DNA of 35,854 nt from Bacteroidota bacterium (GTDB lineage Bacteria; Bacteroidota; Bacteroidia; Bacteroidales; UBA1402): positions 1 through 35,854 of the forward strand of contig JAUZOU010000002.1 in the NCBI GenBank assembly GCA_030706285.1, given 5' to 3'. Below the pieces are notes generated by a model. The model worked only from the letters and a program-made list of their open reading frames with translations. It ran no database searches and was not told where the DNA came from. Positions 1 to 7,853 of this stretch are shown here, piece after piece (within the stretch, counting starts at the first letter, position 1; each line of letters starts with the position of its first letter). Made by a program: the position numbers and the translations under genes.

Positions 1-1578
1 CTGATGAAAGCCAAGATCAAGGCTGAACTAAGTGAAGAAAAATACAAACAACTGTTTGACAATACGCTGGATCACATCTTCATTCTGGAAGTAACCAGTG
101 ACAAACGGTTTAAGGTCCTCGAGGTCAATCCGATTCAGGCAAAAGAAAGTGGTATGCTCATTCCTGGCTACTATGTTGAAGATTGCCTGGATCAGGAAAC
201 GGCCGGAATCCTCATCCGGAATTACCGGCGCTGTGTAGAAGAAAGAACGGCTCTCATTTACGAAAGAGAATTTTACGGGCAGATTTTTCTGACCCATCTG
301 TTGCCTGTCAGGGATAATAACGGAACCATTTACCGGATTATCGGCATTGCCCATAACATAACCAAAGAAAGAGCGTTGACCGAGGAATTGGTTCAGAAAA
401 ATGAGACCTTGATCCATTTGAATGCAGATTTACTAGCTGCAAAAAAACGGGCCGAAGAAAGCGATCAGCTTAAAACAGCCTTCCTGCAAAACATTTCTCA
501 TGAAATCAGAACGCCCATCAATTCCATCATCGGATTTTCAAATCTGCTGAATGAGCCTGACATCTCATCAGAGAAACGGACCGGTTTCATCGATATCATC
601 CAAAACAGCAGCCATCAACTGCTGACCATCATATCAGACATTCTCAGCATTGCTTTCATAGAAACAGGACAGGAAAAGATCATTGAAAGTGAAATCGACC
701 TGAACGAACTGATGTCCCAGCTGTATGACAGATTCCTGCAGACAGCGAATACCAAACAGATCTCCCTGCGATATGTACCAAACAAGACGGTGAAAGAGGC
801 CATTATTCTCTCAGACCGTAACAAATTGATCGACGTACTGAGTAACCTGCTTGGCAATGCCTTCAAATTCACCAAAGATGGGTATGTAACATTCGGATAC
901 CTGATTAAAAACAAAGACATCGAATTTTATGTCGAAGACACGGGCATAGGCATCGCAGCAGACATGCAGGAAGAAATCTTCAAACGGTTTCGTCAGGTTG
1001 AACAGTCCTCTTCAAGAGCCTACGGTGGTGCCGGCCTTGGTTTGTCCATCTCAAAATCATATATCGAACTGCTTGGCGGCCATATCTGGCTATCATCAGA
1101 ATTAGGCAAAGGATCCTCCTTCTATTTTACGATCCCTTATAAAAAAGCCATGCCGGAAGCCATACCGGAAACCATGCCATTTCAGCTGGCACAAGAGCAG
1201 CACCCGAATGAGGCCAAAACCATTTTGGTAGCTGAAGATGAAGATTCCAATTTCCTGCTGATCAAAGAATTGTTGTCAAACACTTCGTTTAATATTCTCA
1301 GAGCTATCAATGGACAGGAGGCGATCGATGTCTGCAAGACAACACCCTCCATCGATATCGTGCTGATGGACATCAAGATGCCGGTTATGGACGGATACGA
1401 GGCGACCCGCCAGATCAAAGCCTTTCTCCCCAACCTGCCCATCATTGCCCAAACAGCCTATTTTTTGGAATCTGACAAAAACAAAGCCTTCGAAAGCGGT
1501 TGCAACGATTTTGTCAGCAAACCTTTTAACAAAAATATCTTCTTGTCAAAAATCAATACGTATTTGTGGAGTGCGTGA
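1..1578 (+). CDS. Hybrid sensor histidine kinase/response regulator, 5' part probably missing
   Basis: Cytoplasmic phosphorelay protein. The first ATG is at base 4, but the frame is open to the window edge and no membrane or periplasmic sensor segment is present, so the gene probably starts upstream. Counting from that ATG (524 residues): a PAS-like sensory domain (about 14-125), a short coiled linker, a HisKA dimerisation domain with the phospho-acceptor His166 in SHEIRTPINSIIGF, a HATPase_c domain with N-box (NLLGNAFKFT), G1 (DTGIGI) and G2 (GGAGLGLSI) motifs, then a C-terminal receiver domain with phospho-acceptor Asp456 (LMDIKMP) and the conserved Lys of SKPF. No DNA-binding domain follows, so phosphate probably passes to a separate partner, or the receiver regulates the kinase. 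It converges on the next gene with only 7 bp between stop codons. Target genes are unknown; adjacency to surface-protein genes is only suggestive. Confidence 0.93.
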   Translation: MMKAKIKAELSEEKYKQLFDNTLDHIFILEVTSDKRFKVLEVNPIQAKESGMLIPGYYVEDCLDQETAGILIRNYRRCVEERTALIYEREFYGQIFLTHLLPVRDNNGTIYRIIGIAHNITKERALTEELVQKNETLIHLNADLLAAKKRAEESDQLKTAFLQNISHEIRTPINSIIGFSNLLNEPDISSEKRTGFIDIIQNSSHQLLTIISDILSIAFIETGQEKIIESEIDLNELMSQLYDRFLQTANTKQISLRYVPNKTVKEAIILSDRNKLIDVLSNLLGNAFKFTKDGYVTFGYLIKNKDIEFYVEDTGIGIAADMQEEIFKRFRQVEQSSSRAYGGAGLGLSISKSYIELLGGHIWLSSELGKGSSFYFTIPYKKAMPEAIPETMPFQLAQEQHPNEAKTILVAEDEDSNFLLIKELLSNTSFNILRAINGQEAIDVCKTTPSIDIVLMDIKMPVMDGYEATRQIKAFLPNLPIIAQTAYFLESDKNKAFESGCNDFVSKPFNKNIFLSKINTYLWSA

Positions 1579-1585
1579 ATCAACT

Positions 1586-2299
1586 TTAAAAAGTGATGAT
1601 ATAACCTGCTGTCAAATTGTAGCAAACAGGGAGATTCAGTGTATTTAACAGAATATTCGGTTTAATAAAGCAAGCACTGTTATCAGGTAGTTGCTTAACC
1701 AATGCAAGACCTATCCGACCGGTTATACGAGTAAAAGAAATCGTTTCATCGATGCCTCCCTCATTTTGCTGGTAAGATTCGCCCAACTCACCAAAGCAAG
1801 TCGCAAATGGCTGAATAAATAGCTGTTCAGTCAACCAGCAGCTCATAACAAGATCAAGTCCCAGCTTCCCTCCCATGCAGCCATTGTAAGTATAAAATTT
1901 GTCATTATTACCCTCTGAATCTTTTGTCCAGTAGCTATACATATCATAGTGATTCTTCTCTAAACCCGCCTTTAGACCCAGGTCAAGAGTCAAAGACCGG
2001 TTAAGAGGCTGCCGGATCATCCACCACGTCACAAGCCCTTCCAACTCATTTGAAACGCCATCATACGTATATTGATTATCCGTATTGAAACTGGTATGCA
2101 TGATATTGGCTTCAATATCAAACCGGCCATTAATGGCCCACCCTAGATTGCAGGTATAGCCATTGAAATCTTTACCGGCCTGCACGCCCGCAGCCAGAAC
2201 GACTCCGCGCTGGTCCTGATCCATCAAGGACGACACCTGAGCTGAAATGGTCAAAGACACACAAGTAAGCCAGGCGCAAACAACAAGCGTTTTATTCAT
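1586..2299 (-). CDS. Putative outer-membrane beta-barrel protein
   Basis: A 237-residue exported protein. Residues 1-20 form a clear Sec signal peptide (short basic start, hydrophobic core, cleavage near ISAQ). The mature part alternates hydrophobic and polar residues, is rich in Gly, Tyr and Trp, and ends in an aromatic residue (YIITF), as expected of outer-membrane barrels recognised by BAM. Repeated phrases such as GLKAGLEKN, GGKLGLDLV and TGRIGLALV resemble strands of small porin-like barrels of 8-10 strands. I do not recognise a specific family, and no enzymatic motif is visible. The gene is divergent from the BspA-like genes across a 382-bp spacer and convergent with the kinase. Confidence 0.75.
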   Translation of the reverse strand: MNKTLVVCAWLTCVSLTISAQVSSLMDQDQRGVVLAAGVQAGKDFNGYTCNLGWAINGRFDIEANIMHTSFNTDNQYTYDGVSNELEGLVTWWMIRQPLNRSLTLDLGLKAGLEKNHYDMYSYWTKDSEGNNDKFYTYNGCMGGKLGLDLVMSCWLTEQLFIQPFATCFGELGESYQQNEGGIDETISFTRITGRIGLALVKQLPDNSACFIKPNILLNTLNLPVCYNLTAGYIITF

Positions 2300-2375
2300 A
2301 GTGGAACGAATCTTACGTGAATATTCAGTATAAAACCTAAGATAAGGCGAATCTAATTCAGATTTCTCAAATACT

Positions 2376-2383
2376 CAAATTTA
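2376..2383 (-). promoter_or_regulatory. Weak candidate -7 element for the outer-membrane protein gene
   Basis: On the minus strand this octamer reads TAAATTTG, an exact match to the Bacteroidota consensus TAnnTTTG, and lies 76 bp upstream of the start codon at 2299. There is no TTTG-type -33 box at the expected 19-21 bp spacing, so support is weak. Confidence 0.25.
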
Positions 2384-2554
2384 TTTGGCACAATCCGAAT
2401 AGTTACGGGCTTTTCAATTTTTTCCTTACCCATCCTTTCACAAATCACCTATAACGCTGTTTAACCTGTCCTACAGAAATATACCTGTAAGAAGATGATT
2501 CAATTTACCTGAATGCTTAAAAAGTGACAGGATACAATTGGAAAAATTGACCCA

Positions 2555-2584
2555 TCAATCACCTACAAGACAATAGGTTATTGA
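2555..2584. other. Imperfect stem-loop upstream of the first BspA-like gene
   Basis: TCAATcACCTA (2555-2565) pairs with TAGGTtATTGA (2574-2584): 10 pairs with one C/T mismatch around an 8-base loop. It lies about 100 bp before the BspA-like start codon and is not followed by a T-run, so it is not a standard terminator. It could be a leader structure or an operator for a dimeric regulator. Confidence 0.4.
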
Positions 2585-2681
2585 GAACAGACAATCCCTT
2601 TTCTCCCTTTCAAAAGCGGCAAGTCCATTCTGGTACCTTCACACCAAAATCAAAAACCAAAATCAGACCAATTAGCCAGCT

Positions 2682-4997
2682 ATGAAAAAGGGAATTATAC
2701 TCTTTACTACAATCATCTTTTGCGGTTTACTTCACGCAACCATCAATAAATCTGTTTCGGTAACAGCAGGCAATCTTGCCGCTACGTTGACTGCTGCAGA
2801 AAAAAGAAGCGTGACGAACCTGACCTTATCCGGAACAATCGATGCCCGGGATTTTAAATTTATACGCGATAGCCTTACCACGATTTCAGTGCTGAATATC
2901 GGCAGCGTTTCCATTCAGGCCTATACAGGGACTGATGCAACAGTTGCCGCATCGAAACAATATCCGGCCAACGAGTTACCTGAAAGTGGATTCCGGAAGA
3001 GCGATTGCTCCAGTAATACCACACTGACAGCCATCACATTGCCGGGTTCGATCACCTCAATCGGGGCTAAGGCGCTGCAAGGTTGCAGCGGACTAACCAG
3101 CCTCACGATACCAGCATCCGTTACCTCGATCGGCAGCTATGCTTTCTTCGGCTGCAGCAGATTGACCTCGATCACGATTCCTAATGCTGTCAAATCAATC
3201 GGGACCTATGCCTTTACCTCTTGTACAGGACTTACCAGCATCACGCTCCCAAATAGCATCAAAACTATAGCAGACTGGACATTCGGCGATTGTACCGGAT
3301 TGACAGGCCTGACCATTCCCAATACAGTTACTGCAATCGGGGCCTATGCCACTTTCGGTTGTACAAGATTGACGACCATTGCCATACCTTCTTCTGTCGT
3401 TTCAATTGGAGAAGGCGCTTTTTCCGGTTGTTCAGGATTGGTCAATATGACCATTCCTTCCAGCATCAATACCATCGCTAAAAATACTTTTTCAAATTGT
3501 AGCGGGCTTACCAGCATTTCCATTCCTGAATCTGTTACCTTGATAGACGACTGGGCTTTCTCCGGTTGTTCCTCGTTGGGCAAGGTGACCATTCCTGGTA
3601 CGGTCAAATCATTTGGTTTTGGATCGTTCAGTGAATGTACCGTACTGAAAAGCATCACATTTCATGCGTCACTTAAGTCAATTGGCGATTATGCTTATTT
3701 CAATTGCGAAGGAATGGATACCATCTATGTGCGTGCTGCCACTCCGATTACTTTGCCGGCAAATGTGTTTACGTCAGTCAATGCGAACACCTGTAAACTG
3801 ATTGTTCCAACCGGATCCTTAAGTCTGTACAAAGCCGCATCTGTCTGGAATAATTTTCCCTCCATTGCAGAAGAAGGATTAGCCGAGGAAGACATGACAG
3901 CCAGTACCATTAAGGTCAACATAACAGCAGGCGATTTATCCTCCGCATTGACCACTAATCAAAAAAGTGAAGTCACCAAGCTAATTGTAACGGGCACCAT
4001 TGATGCCAGGGATATTATGGTCATCAGAGACAGCATTCCTTACCTTTCAGTCCTGGATCTTAGTGGTACGAGCATTGTTGCTTATAGTGGGAAAAAAGGG
4101 ACAGATTTATTAACGACCTCTTATCCGGCCAACGAAATGCCTGTGGCCTCTTTTACCGGGAAGCAATCATTAAAATCCGCCTATCTTCCAATGACCTTGA
4201 CGTCTATTGGTTCAACTGCTTTTTATGGTTGCACGTTCCTTGATAGCATCGCTATTCCCAATACGGTGAAAACAATTGGAAATTCCGCCTTTTACTGCTG
4301 TGCAGGACTTGAATACGTTACTATTCCCTCATCGGCCACATCGATCGGCACTAGTTCATTTTTTGGCTGCGGGAAACTGGCCAGCCTGACTATTCCAGCT
4401 GGTGTGACAACGTTGAACAACTATGTTTTTAAAGGTTGTTCCGGCTTGAAAAGCCTGTCTATTCCAATGACAGTCACAGCGATCGGCTCAGGGGCACTGA
4501 TGAACTGTACCAGCCTCGACTCTTTGATTGTCTATCCGACAACGCCCATTGACCTGAGTGCATCCTCCAATGTCTTCAGCTATGTTAAAACAGCCTCCTG
4601 CGTGTTAAGTGTGCCTAGTGGTACCGGAGCAGCCTATAAAGCAGCAAAAGGCTGGGATGTATTCACTCATATTATCGAAAGAACTGAAACTCCAACCCAG
4701 GTTCAGCATCCAACATCAATAGAAACGGCTAATCACATTCAAGTTGACTGTTACCCCAATCCGTTTGTTGACGAAATCTCCATTGATATTCGACAAGCTG
4801 TTTCAGCACAACTAGACGTAAGCATATACACCCTAACAGGTAAAAAGATAAAAACAATATTCAGCAGCAACAATACCGATGCCGTTCATCTAACCTGGAA
4901 CGGCACGGATGAAAAAGGCTATCGGGTTATTTCTGGAATCTATCTATGCAAAATAAACGATGTCATCAAAAAAATTGTATTCTCAGGCCGCAACTGA
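2682..4997 (+). CDS. BspA-like leucine-rich-repeat surface protein with T9SS sorting domain (BspA1)
   Basis: A 771-residue exported protein. Residues 1-20 are a signal peptide. The body is two copies of the same unit. Each opens with an about 85-residue cap containing GTIDARD (51-57 and 438-444) and a YPANE motif, followed by LRR_5 repeats of about 23 residues with the pattern SIGxxAFxxCxxLTSITIPxxV (about 115-345 and 490-615). Each repeat array ends in a TPI...Cxxx(V)PxG closing segment. Residues about 686-771 are a type A T9SS C-terminal domain, with YPNPF at 691-695 and a late SGIYL motif. BspA-like proteins in Tannerella and Treponema bind host proteins and mediate adhesion or co-aggregation; the ligand here is unknown. 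The domain architecture predicts export through the outer membrane and surface anchoring. BspA2 follows after 46 bp, probably in the same transcript. Confidence 0.92.
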   Translation: MKKGIILFTTIIFCGLLHATINKSVSVTAGNLAATLTAAEKRSVTNLTLSGTIDARDFKFIRDSLTTISVLNIGSVSIQAYTGTDATVAASKQYPANELPESGFRKSDCSSNTTLTAITLPGSITSIGAKALQGCSGLTSLTIPASVTSIGSYAFFGCSRLTSITIPNAVKSIGTYAFTSCTGLTSITLPNSIKTIADWTFGDCTGLTGLTIPNTVTAIGAYATFGCTRLTTIAIPSSVVSIGEGAFSGCSGLVNMTIPSSINTIAKNTFSNCSGLTSISIPESVTLIDDWAFSGCSSLGKVTIPGTVKSFGFGSFSECTVLKSITFHASLKSIGDYAYFNCEGMDTIYVRAATPITLPANVFTSVNANTCKLIVPTGSLSLYKAASVWNNFPSIAEEGLAEEDMTASTIKVNITAGDLSSALTTNQKSEVTKLIVTGTIDARDIMVIRDSIPYLSVLDLSGTSIVAYSGKKGTDLLTTSYPANEMPVASFTGKQSLKSAYLPMTLTSIGSTAFYGCTFLDSIAIPNTVKTIGNSAFYCCAGLEYVTIPSSATSIGTSSFFGCGKLASLTIPAGVTTLNNYVFKGCSGLKSLSIPMTVTAIGSGALMNCTSLDSLIVYPTTPIDLSASSNVFSYVKTASCVLSVPSGTGAAYKAAKGWDVFTHIIERTETPTQVQHPTSIETANHIQVDCYPNPFVDEISIDIRQAVSAQLDVSIYTLTGKKIKTIFSSNNTDAVHLTWNGTDEKGYRVISGIYLCKINDVIKKIVFSGRN

Positions 4998-5043
4998 TAG
5001 CTATCACGCTGACAAACTTGATTATTGACACAATAAAAGCCAT

Positions 5044-6057
5044 ATGACTACAAACAATCATATTCACGTCAACGCCGGTGGTGAACTATCAGCCACCTTG
5101 GTTTCAGCAGAAAAAGACAATCTGATCAGCCTTACGGTTACAGGTACCATCGATGCCAGAGATCTGAAATTCATCAGAGATCATCTCCCCCATCTGTCTG
5201 ATCTGGATATCAGCCATACCGCCATTGCTGCCTACCACGGGAGTGATGGAACTAACACCATTTACGGCTGTTATTCAGCCAATGACATCCCCAAACATGC
5301 ATTCCTGGGCATGTCATCTGTTAGATCCATCAAGTTACCTGGGACAATTACCACCATCGGAACAGGTGCTTTCAAAAGTTGCAGAGGATTAACCAGTCTG
5401 GCTGTTCCGGCATCTGTGACCTTTATCGGAGAAGGTGCCTTCAGCGATTGTACCAACTTAACTGAGATAAAACTGTCCGATGCTGTTTCCTGGATCGGAG
5501 ACTGGGCCTTTATGGACTGTAAGAAGTTATCTTATTTCACTGTTCCGGAAGCTGTAACTTCAATTGGGATGGGCGTCTTCTTTGGTTGCAGTAAGCTTAA
5601 CAGCATGATCATCCCGGATGCCGTCACATTGATCGGATGCTATGCTTTTTCCGGTTGTAAAGCACTTACAAGCATCTCCATTCCTTCCGCGGCTTCATTA
5701 ATCGGAGACTGGGCTTTTTTGGATTGTGTAAAGCTCAGGCAGATTACGTTGCCAGATGCTGTTATGTCAATTGGAAAAGGTGCTTTTTCAAATTGCCAGA
5801 CATTAACACTTGTTACATTACCTGGGCATGTCGTTTCAATTGGAGAAAATGCCTTTTGTGATTGTACGGAACTTTCTTCCATTCTGATAGATACAGCTCA
5901 ACCAATTGTGTTACCATCAAATGCATTTGTCTTCGTCAATAAAGATACCTGCACCTTAAACGTTCCATCGGGCTCCGGATTAGCCTACCGGACGGCCCCT
6001 GTCTGGAATGAATTTTCAAGAATTATTGAAAAAAATAATTGTGCGCAAGAGGACTAA
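5044..6057 (+). CDS. BspA-like leucine-rich-repeat protein lacking signal peptide and sorting domain (BspA2)
   Basis: A 337-residue protein equivalent to a single cap-plus-LRR unit of BspA1. It has the GTIDARD cap motif (34-40), then about ten LRR_5 repeats, and a closing segment ending soon after the 'VWNEF' position that in BspA1 is followed by a linker to the second unit. It starts at the very beginning of the cap, with no hydrophobic leader in the protein or in frame in the 46 bp upstream, and stops without a T9SS domain. It is therefore predicted to stay in the cytoplasm, unless it is exported by another route or is a fragment left by recombination within the BspA array. Codon usage and reading frame look healthy, with no internal stops. 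It is probably co-transcribed with BspA1 and followed by the hairpin at 6117-6161. Confidence 0.85.
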   Translation: MTTNNHIHVNAGGELSATLVSAEKDNLISLTVTGTIDARDLKFIRDHLPHLSDLDISHTAIAAYHGSDGTNTIYGCYSANDIPKHAFLGMSSVRSIKLPGTITTIGTGAFKSCRGLTSLAVPASVTFIGEGAFSDCTNLTEIKLSDAVSWIGDWAFMDCKKLSYFTVPEAVTSIGMGVFFGCSKLNSMIIPDAVTLIGCYAFSGCKALTSISIPSAASLIGDWAFLDCVKLRQITLPDAVMSIGKGAFSNCQTLTLVTLPGHVVSIGENAFCDCTELSSILIDTAQPIVLPSNAFVFVNKDTCTLNVPSGSGLAYRTAPVWNEFSRIIEKNNCAQED

Positions 6058-6116
6058 ACAAACTAACCCGTTCAGACCTCTAACCATTGGAAAAGTTGCA
6101 TAAGCAGCCAGTGTAA

Positions 6117-6161
6117 AAAATAAAAGCTCTGAAAACAATAGTTTTACAGAGCTTTTATTTT
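6117..6161 (+). terminator. Strong hairpin terminator after BspA1-BspA2
   Basis: AAAATAAAAGCTCTG (6117-6131) is perfectly complementary to CAGAGCTTTTATTTT (6147-6161). The intervening bases add a second stem, AAAAC/GTTTT, with an AATA loop and a single bulged A. The right arm is T-rich, as in a rho-independent terminator, and the symmetry would let it work in both directions. It lies 59 bp after the BspA2 stop codon. Confidence 0.85.
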
Positions 6162-6175
6162 GACAAGGTGAATAT

Positions 6176-6207
6176 TTTGCCAACCGCCTATATTTTATAT
6201 AGTTTTA
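6176..6207 (+). promoter_or_regulatory. Candidate Bacteroidota promoter for BspA3
   Basis: TTTG at 6176-6179 and TAGTTTTA at 6200-6207 are separated by 20 bp. This fits the -33 TTTG / -7 TAnnTTTG architecture of primary sigma factors in this phylum, with a single mismatch in the -7 box. It lies directly after the terminator and would give a leader of about 70 nt before the preferred start codon at 6287. Confidence 0.5.
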
Positions 6208-6221
6208 CCCATTTTTTAATG

Positions 6222-6239
6222 GCCGCATGCGGCGGCCGC
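6222..6239. other. GC-rich palindrome in the BspA3 leader
   Basis: GCCGCATGCGGC (6222-6233) is a perfect 12-bp palindrome, followed at once by an overlapping GCGGCCGC palindrome (6232-6239). This 18-bp all-but-two G/C island stands out in an otherwise strongly AT-rich leader. It could be a protein-binding site or a short stem in the mRNA. It also resembles a restriction-site linker, so an assembly or cloning artefact should be kept in mind. Confidence 0.5.
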
Positions 6240-6286
6240 TGATAAAACAACTATTACGGAACACCAAAAAAACAAACAAAAGACGT

Positions 6287-7825
6287 ATGAAAGGCACGCC
6301 CTTATTAATTAACATTTATTTATCATTTGTATGCTTTTTATTAATATCGTTACCAACTCAGGCGGTCATTAATAAAACACTTTCTACTTCTGCTGGCCAA
6401 TTATCAGCGATGATGACCTCATCTGAATCTGCCAGTATCACAAGCTTGGTTTTAACAGGCACCATTGATGCCAGAGACTTCAAATTCATCAGGGACAACA
6501 TTCCTAATCTTTCCGAATTGGATCTCAGCACCATAACCATTCAGTCATACAATGGCAGCAACGGAACCATTGATGCTTCCACTTCATATCCGGCCAATGG
6601 ACTTCCTCAGAATGCCTTTCGCAATTCCGATTGTTCGGCCAATGTTACGTTGAAGGCGGTAGCGCTGCCAGCATCCATCACATCGATTGGCATGAAAGCC
6701 TTTGAAGGTTGTACCGGTTTGACCAACCTCATCCTCCCCAAATCAGTCAATTCGATCGGGAACTATGCTTTTTTCGGATGTACCGGATTGACCAGTCTGT
6801 CTATTCCGGATGCCGTTACGACGATCGGTACGTACGCTTTCACCAGCTGCACCAATCTGACAGTTATCACACTACCAGGTTCCCTCACGTCTATCGGAGA
6901 CTGGGCCTTCGGAAATTGTAACGCACTGATCCGCATCAACATGCCAAAATCTATTAAGACAATCGGCAACTACGCCTTCTATGGATGCAGCGGACTGAGC
7001 AGCCTCGAGCTCCCGGCAACAGCCTCCTCAATCGGTGAAAGTGCTTTTGCCTGCTGCACGGGAATTACGTCTTTTACAATGCCCGACTCCGTCAATACGA
7101 TTCAGAATAATGTCTTTGCAAACTGTTATCAACTGAAAAATGTGACACTGTCAAAAGCCATTACCTCGATCGGGAACTGGGCCTTTCTTGGTTGTACAAG
7201 TTTATCGGGCGTAACCATTCCGGAAACAGTTACCTCAATTGGGAACGGTGCTTTTTACGATTGCACGGCTCTGAGCTCTTTAACCATTCCGAATGCAGTC
7301 ACAACCATCGGGGAAAATGCCCTGTTCAATTGTGCCAATCTCTCTAATCTGACGATCGGCACCTCTGTCAGCACCATCAACAACTATGCATTTGGCGATT
7401 GTACGAACCTGTCAACCATCAACATGCTGCTGACAACACCCATCACCGTGGTATCCACAATATTCTTCTCTGTGGACAAAAGCGTTTGTACCTTGAATGT
7501 TCCCAAAACTTCGATAACCGCTTATCAAGCAGCCTCTGTCTGGAAAGAATTCTATAACATCGCAGCAGTACCGGCTGAGCTTGGGAGCCAAACAGACCAA
7601 TCTGCTATCTGTGTGTACCCCAATCCGTTCACTGACGGATTTTTCATCAAAGGATTCGAAGGGACGGGATGGCTTACTTTATCTGACCTGAGCGGTAAGC
7701 TGTTAGTCAGGCAACCCATCATAGCCGGAGCCTTTGTTTCAGTAAATTGGCTTCCTAAGGGTGTCTATCTTGCTAAACTAACAATGGCCAATGGCAATTT
7801 TGAAAGTAAGTTGCTGAAAGAATAA
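6287..7825 (+). CDS. BspA-like leucine-rich-repeat surface protein with T9SS sorting domain (BspA3)
   Basis: A longer frame opens at 6227, but its first 20 residues are very basic and overlap the GC palindrome. The ATG at 6287 is preferred because it starts directly on a good signal peptide (residues 1-26, cleavage near PTQA). The mature protein has the same cap as BspA1 and BspA2 (GTIDARD at 58-64, then YPANG), about twelve LRR_5 repeats of about 23 residues, a TPI...V closing segment, and a C-terminal T9SS type A domain of about 70 residues with YPNPF and KGVYL motifs. It is thus a one-unit version of BspA1 that keeps both export signals. Expected location is the cell surface, with a likely adhesion role. 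It has its own candidate promoter after the upstream terminator and converges on the minus-strand operon end at 7854. Confidence 0.9.
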   Translation: MKGTPLLINIYLSFVCFLLISLPTQAVINKTLSTSAGQLSAMMTSSESASITSLVLTGTIDARDFKFIRDNIPNLSELDLSTITIQSYNGSNGTIDASTSYPANGLPQNAFRNSDCSANVTLKAVALPASITSIGMKAFEGCTGLTNLILPKSVNSIGNYAFFGCTGLTSLSIPDAVTTIGTYAFTSCTNLTVITLPGSLTSIGDWAFGNCNALIRINMPKSIKTIGNYAFYGCSGLSSLELPATASSIGESAFACCTGITSFTMPDSVNTIQNNVFANCYQLKNVTLSKAITSIGNWAFLGCTSLSGVTIPETVTSIGNGAFYDCTALSSLTIPNAVTTIGENALFNCANLSNLTIGTSVSTINNYAFGDCTNLSTINMLLTTPITVVSTIFFSVDKSVCTLNVPKTSITAYQAASVWKEFYNIAAVPAELGSQTDQSAICVYPNPFTDGFFIKGFEGTGWLTLSDLSGKLLVRQPIIAGAFVSVNWLPKGVYLAKLTMANGNFESKLLKE

Positions 7826-7853
7826 AAAAATGAACTGCGGTTTGATGGCTTCA

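Larger units (their letters stand above)
2300..2681. other. Non-coding divergent intergenic region
   Basis: 382 bp between two divergently transcribed surface-protein genes, so it should hold both promoters. I see no ORF of convincing length. It is AT-rich and contains one good imperfect stem-loop (2555-2584) and one weak match to a Bacteroidota -7 box for the minus-strand gene (2376-2383). No promoter for the plus-strand BspA-like gene could be placed with confidence. Confidence 0.7.

Noticed and set aside
3344..3658. Antisense ORF with periodic Pro/Glu-rich sequence inside BspA1, and similar ones in BspA2 and BspA3
   Set aside because: It is a by-product of the repeated LRR codons read on the opposite strand. 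It has no start context or homology, and the sense frame is clearly the gene.
3050..3720. Regular short-period DNA repeats that could suggest a CRISPR array
   Set aside because: The ~69-bp period equals 23 codons of the LRR_5 repeat. The copies are divergent at DNA level and have no unique spacers.
6227..6286. Upstream start codon for BspA3 adding 20 basic residues
   Set aside because: It would bury the signal peptide behind a highly charged stretch and overlaps the GC palindrome. The ATG at 6287 gives a normal leader.
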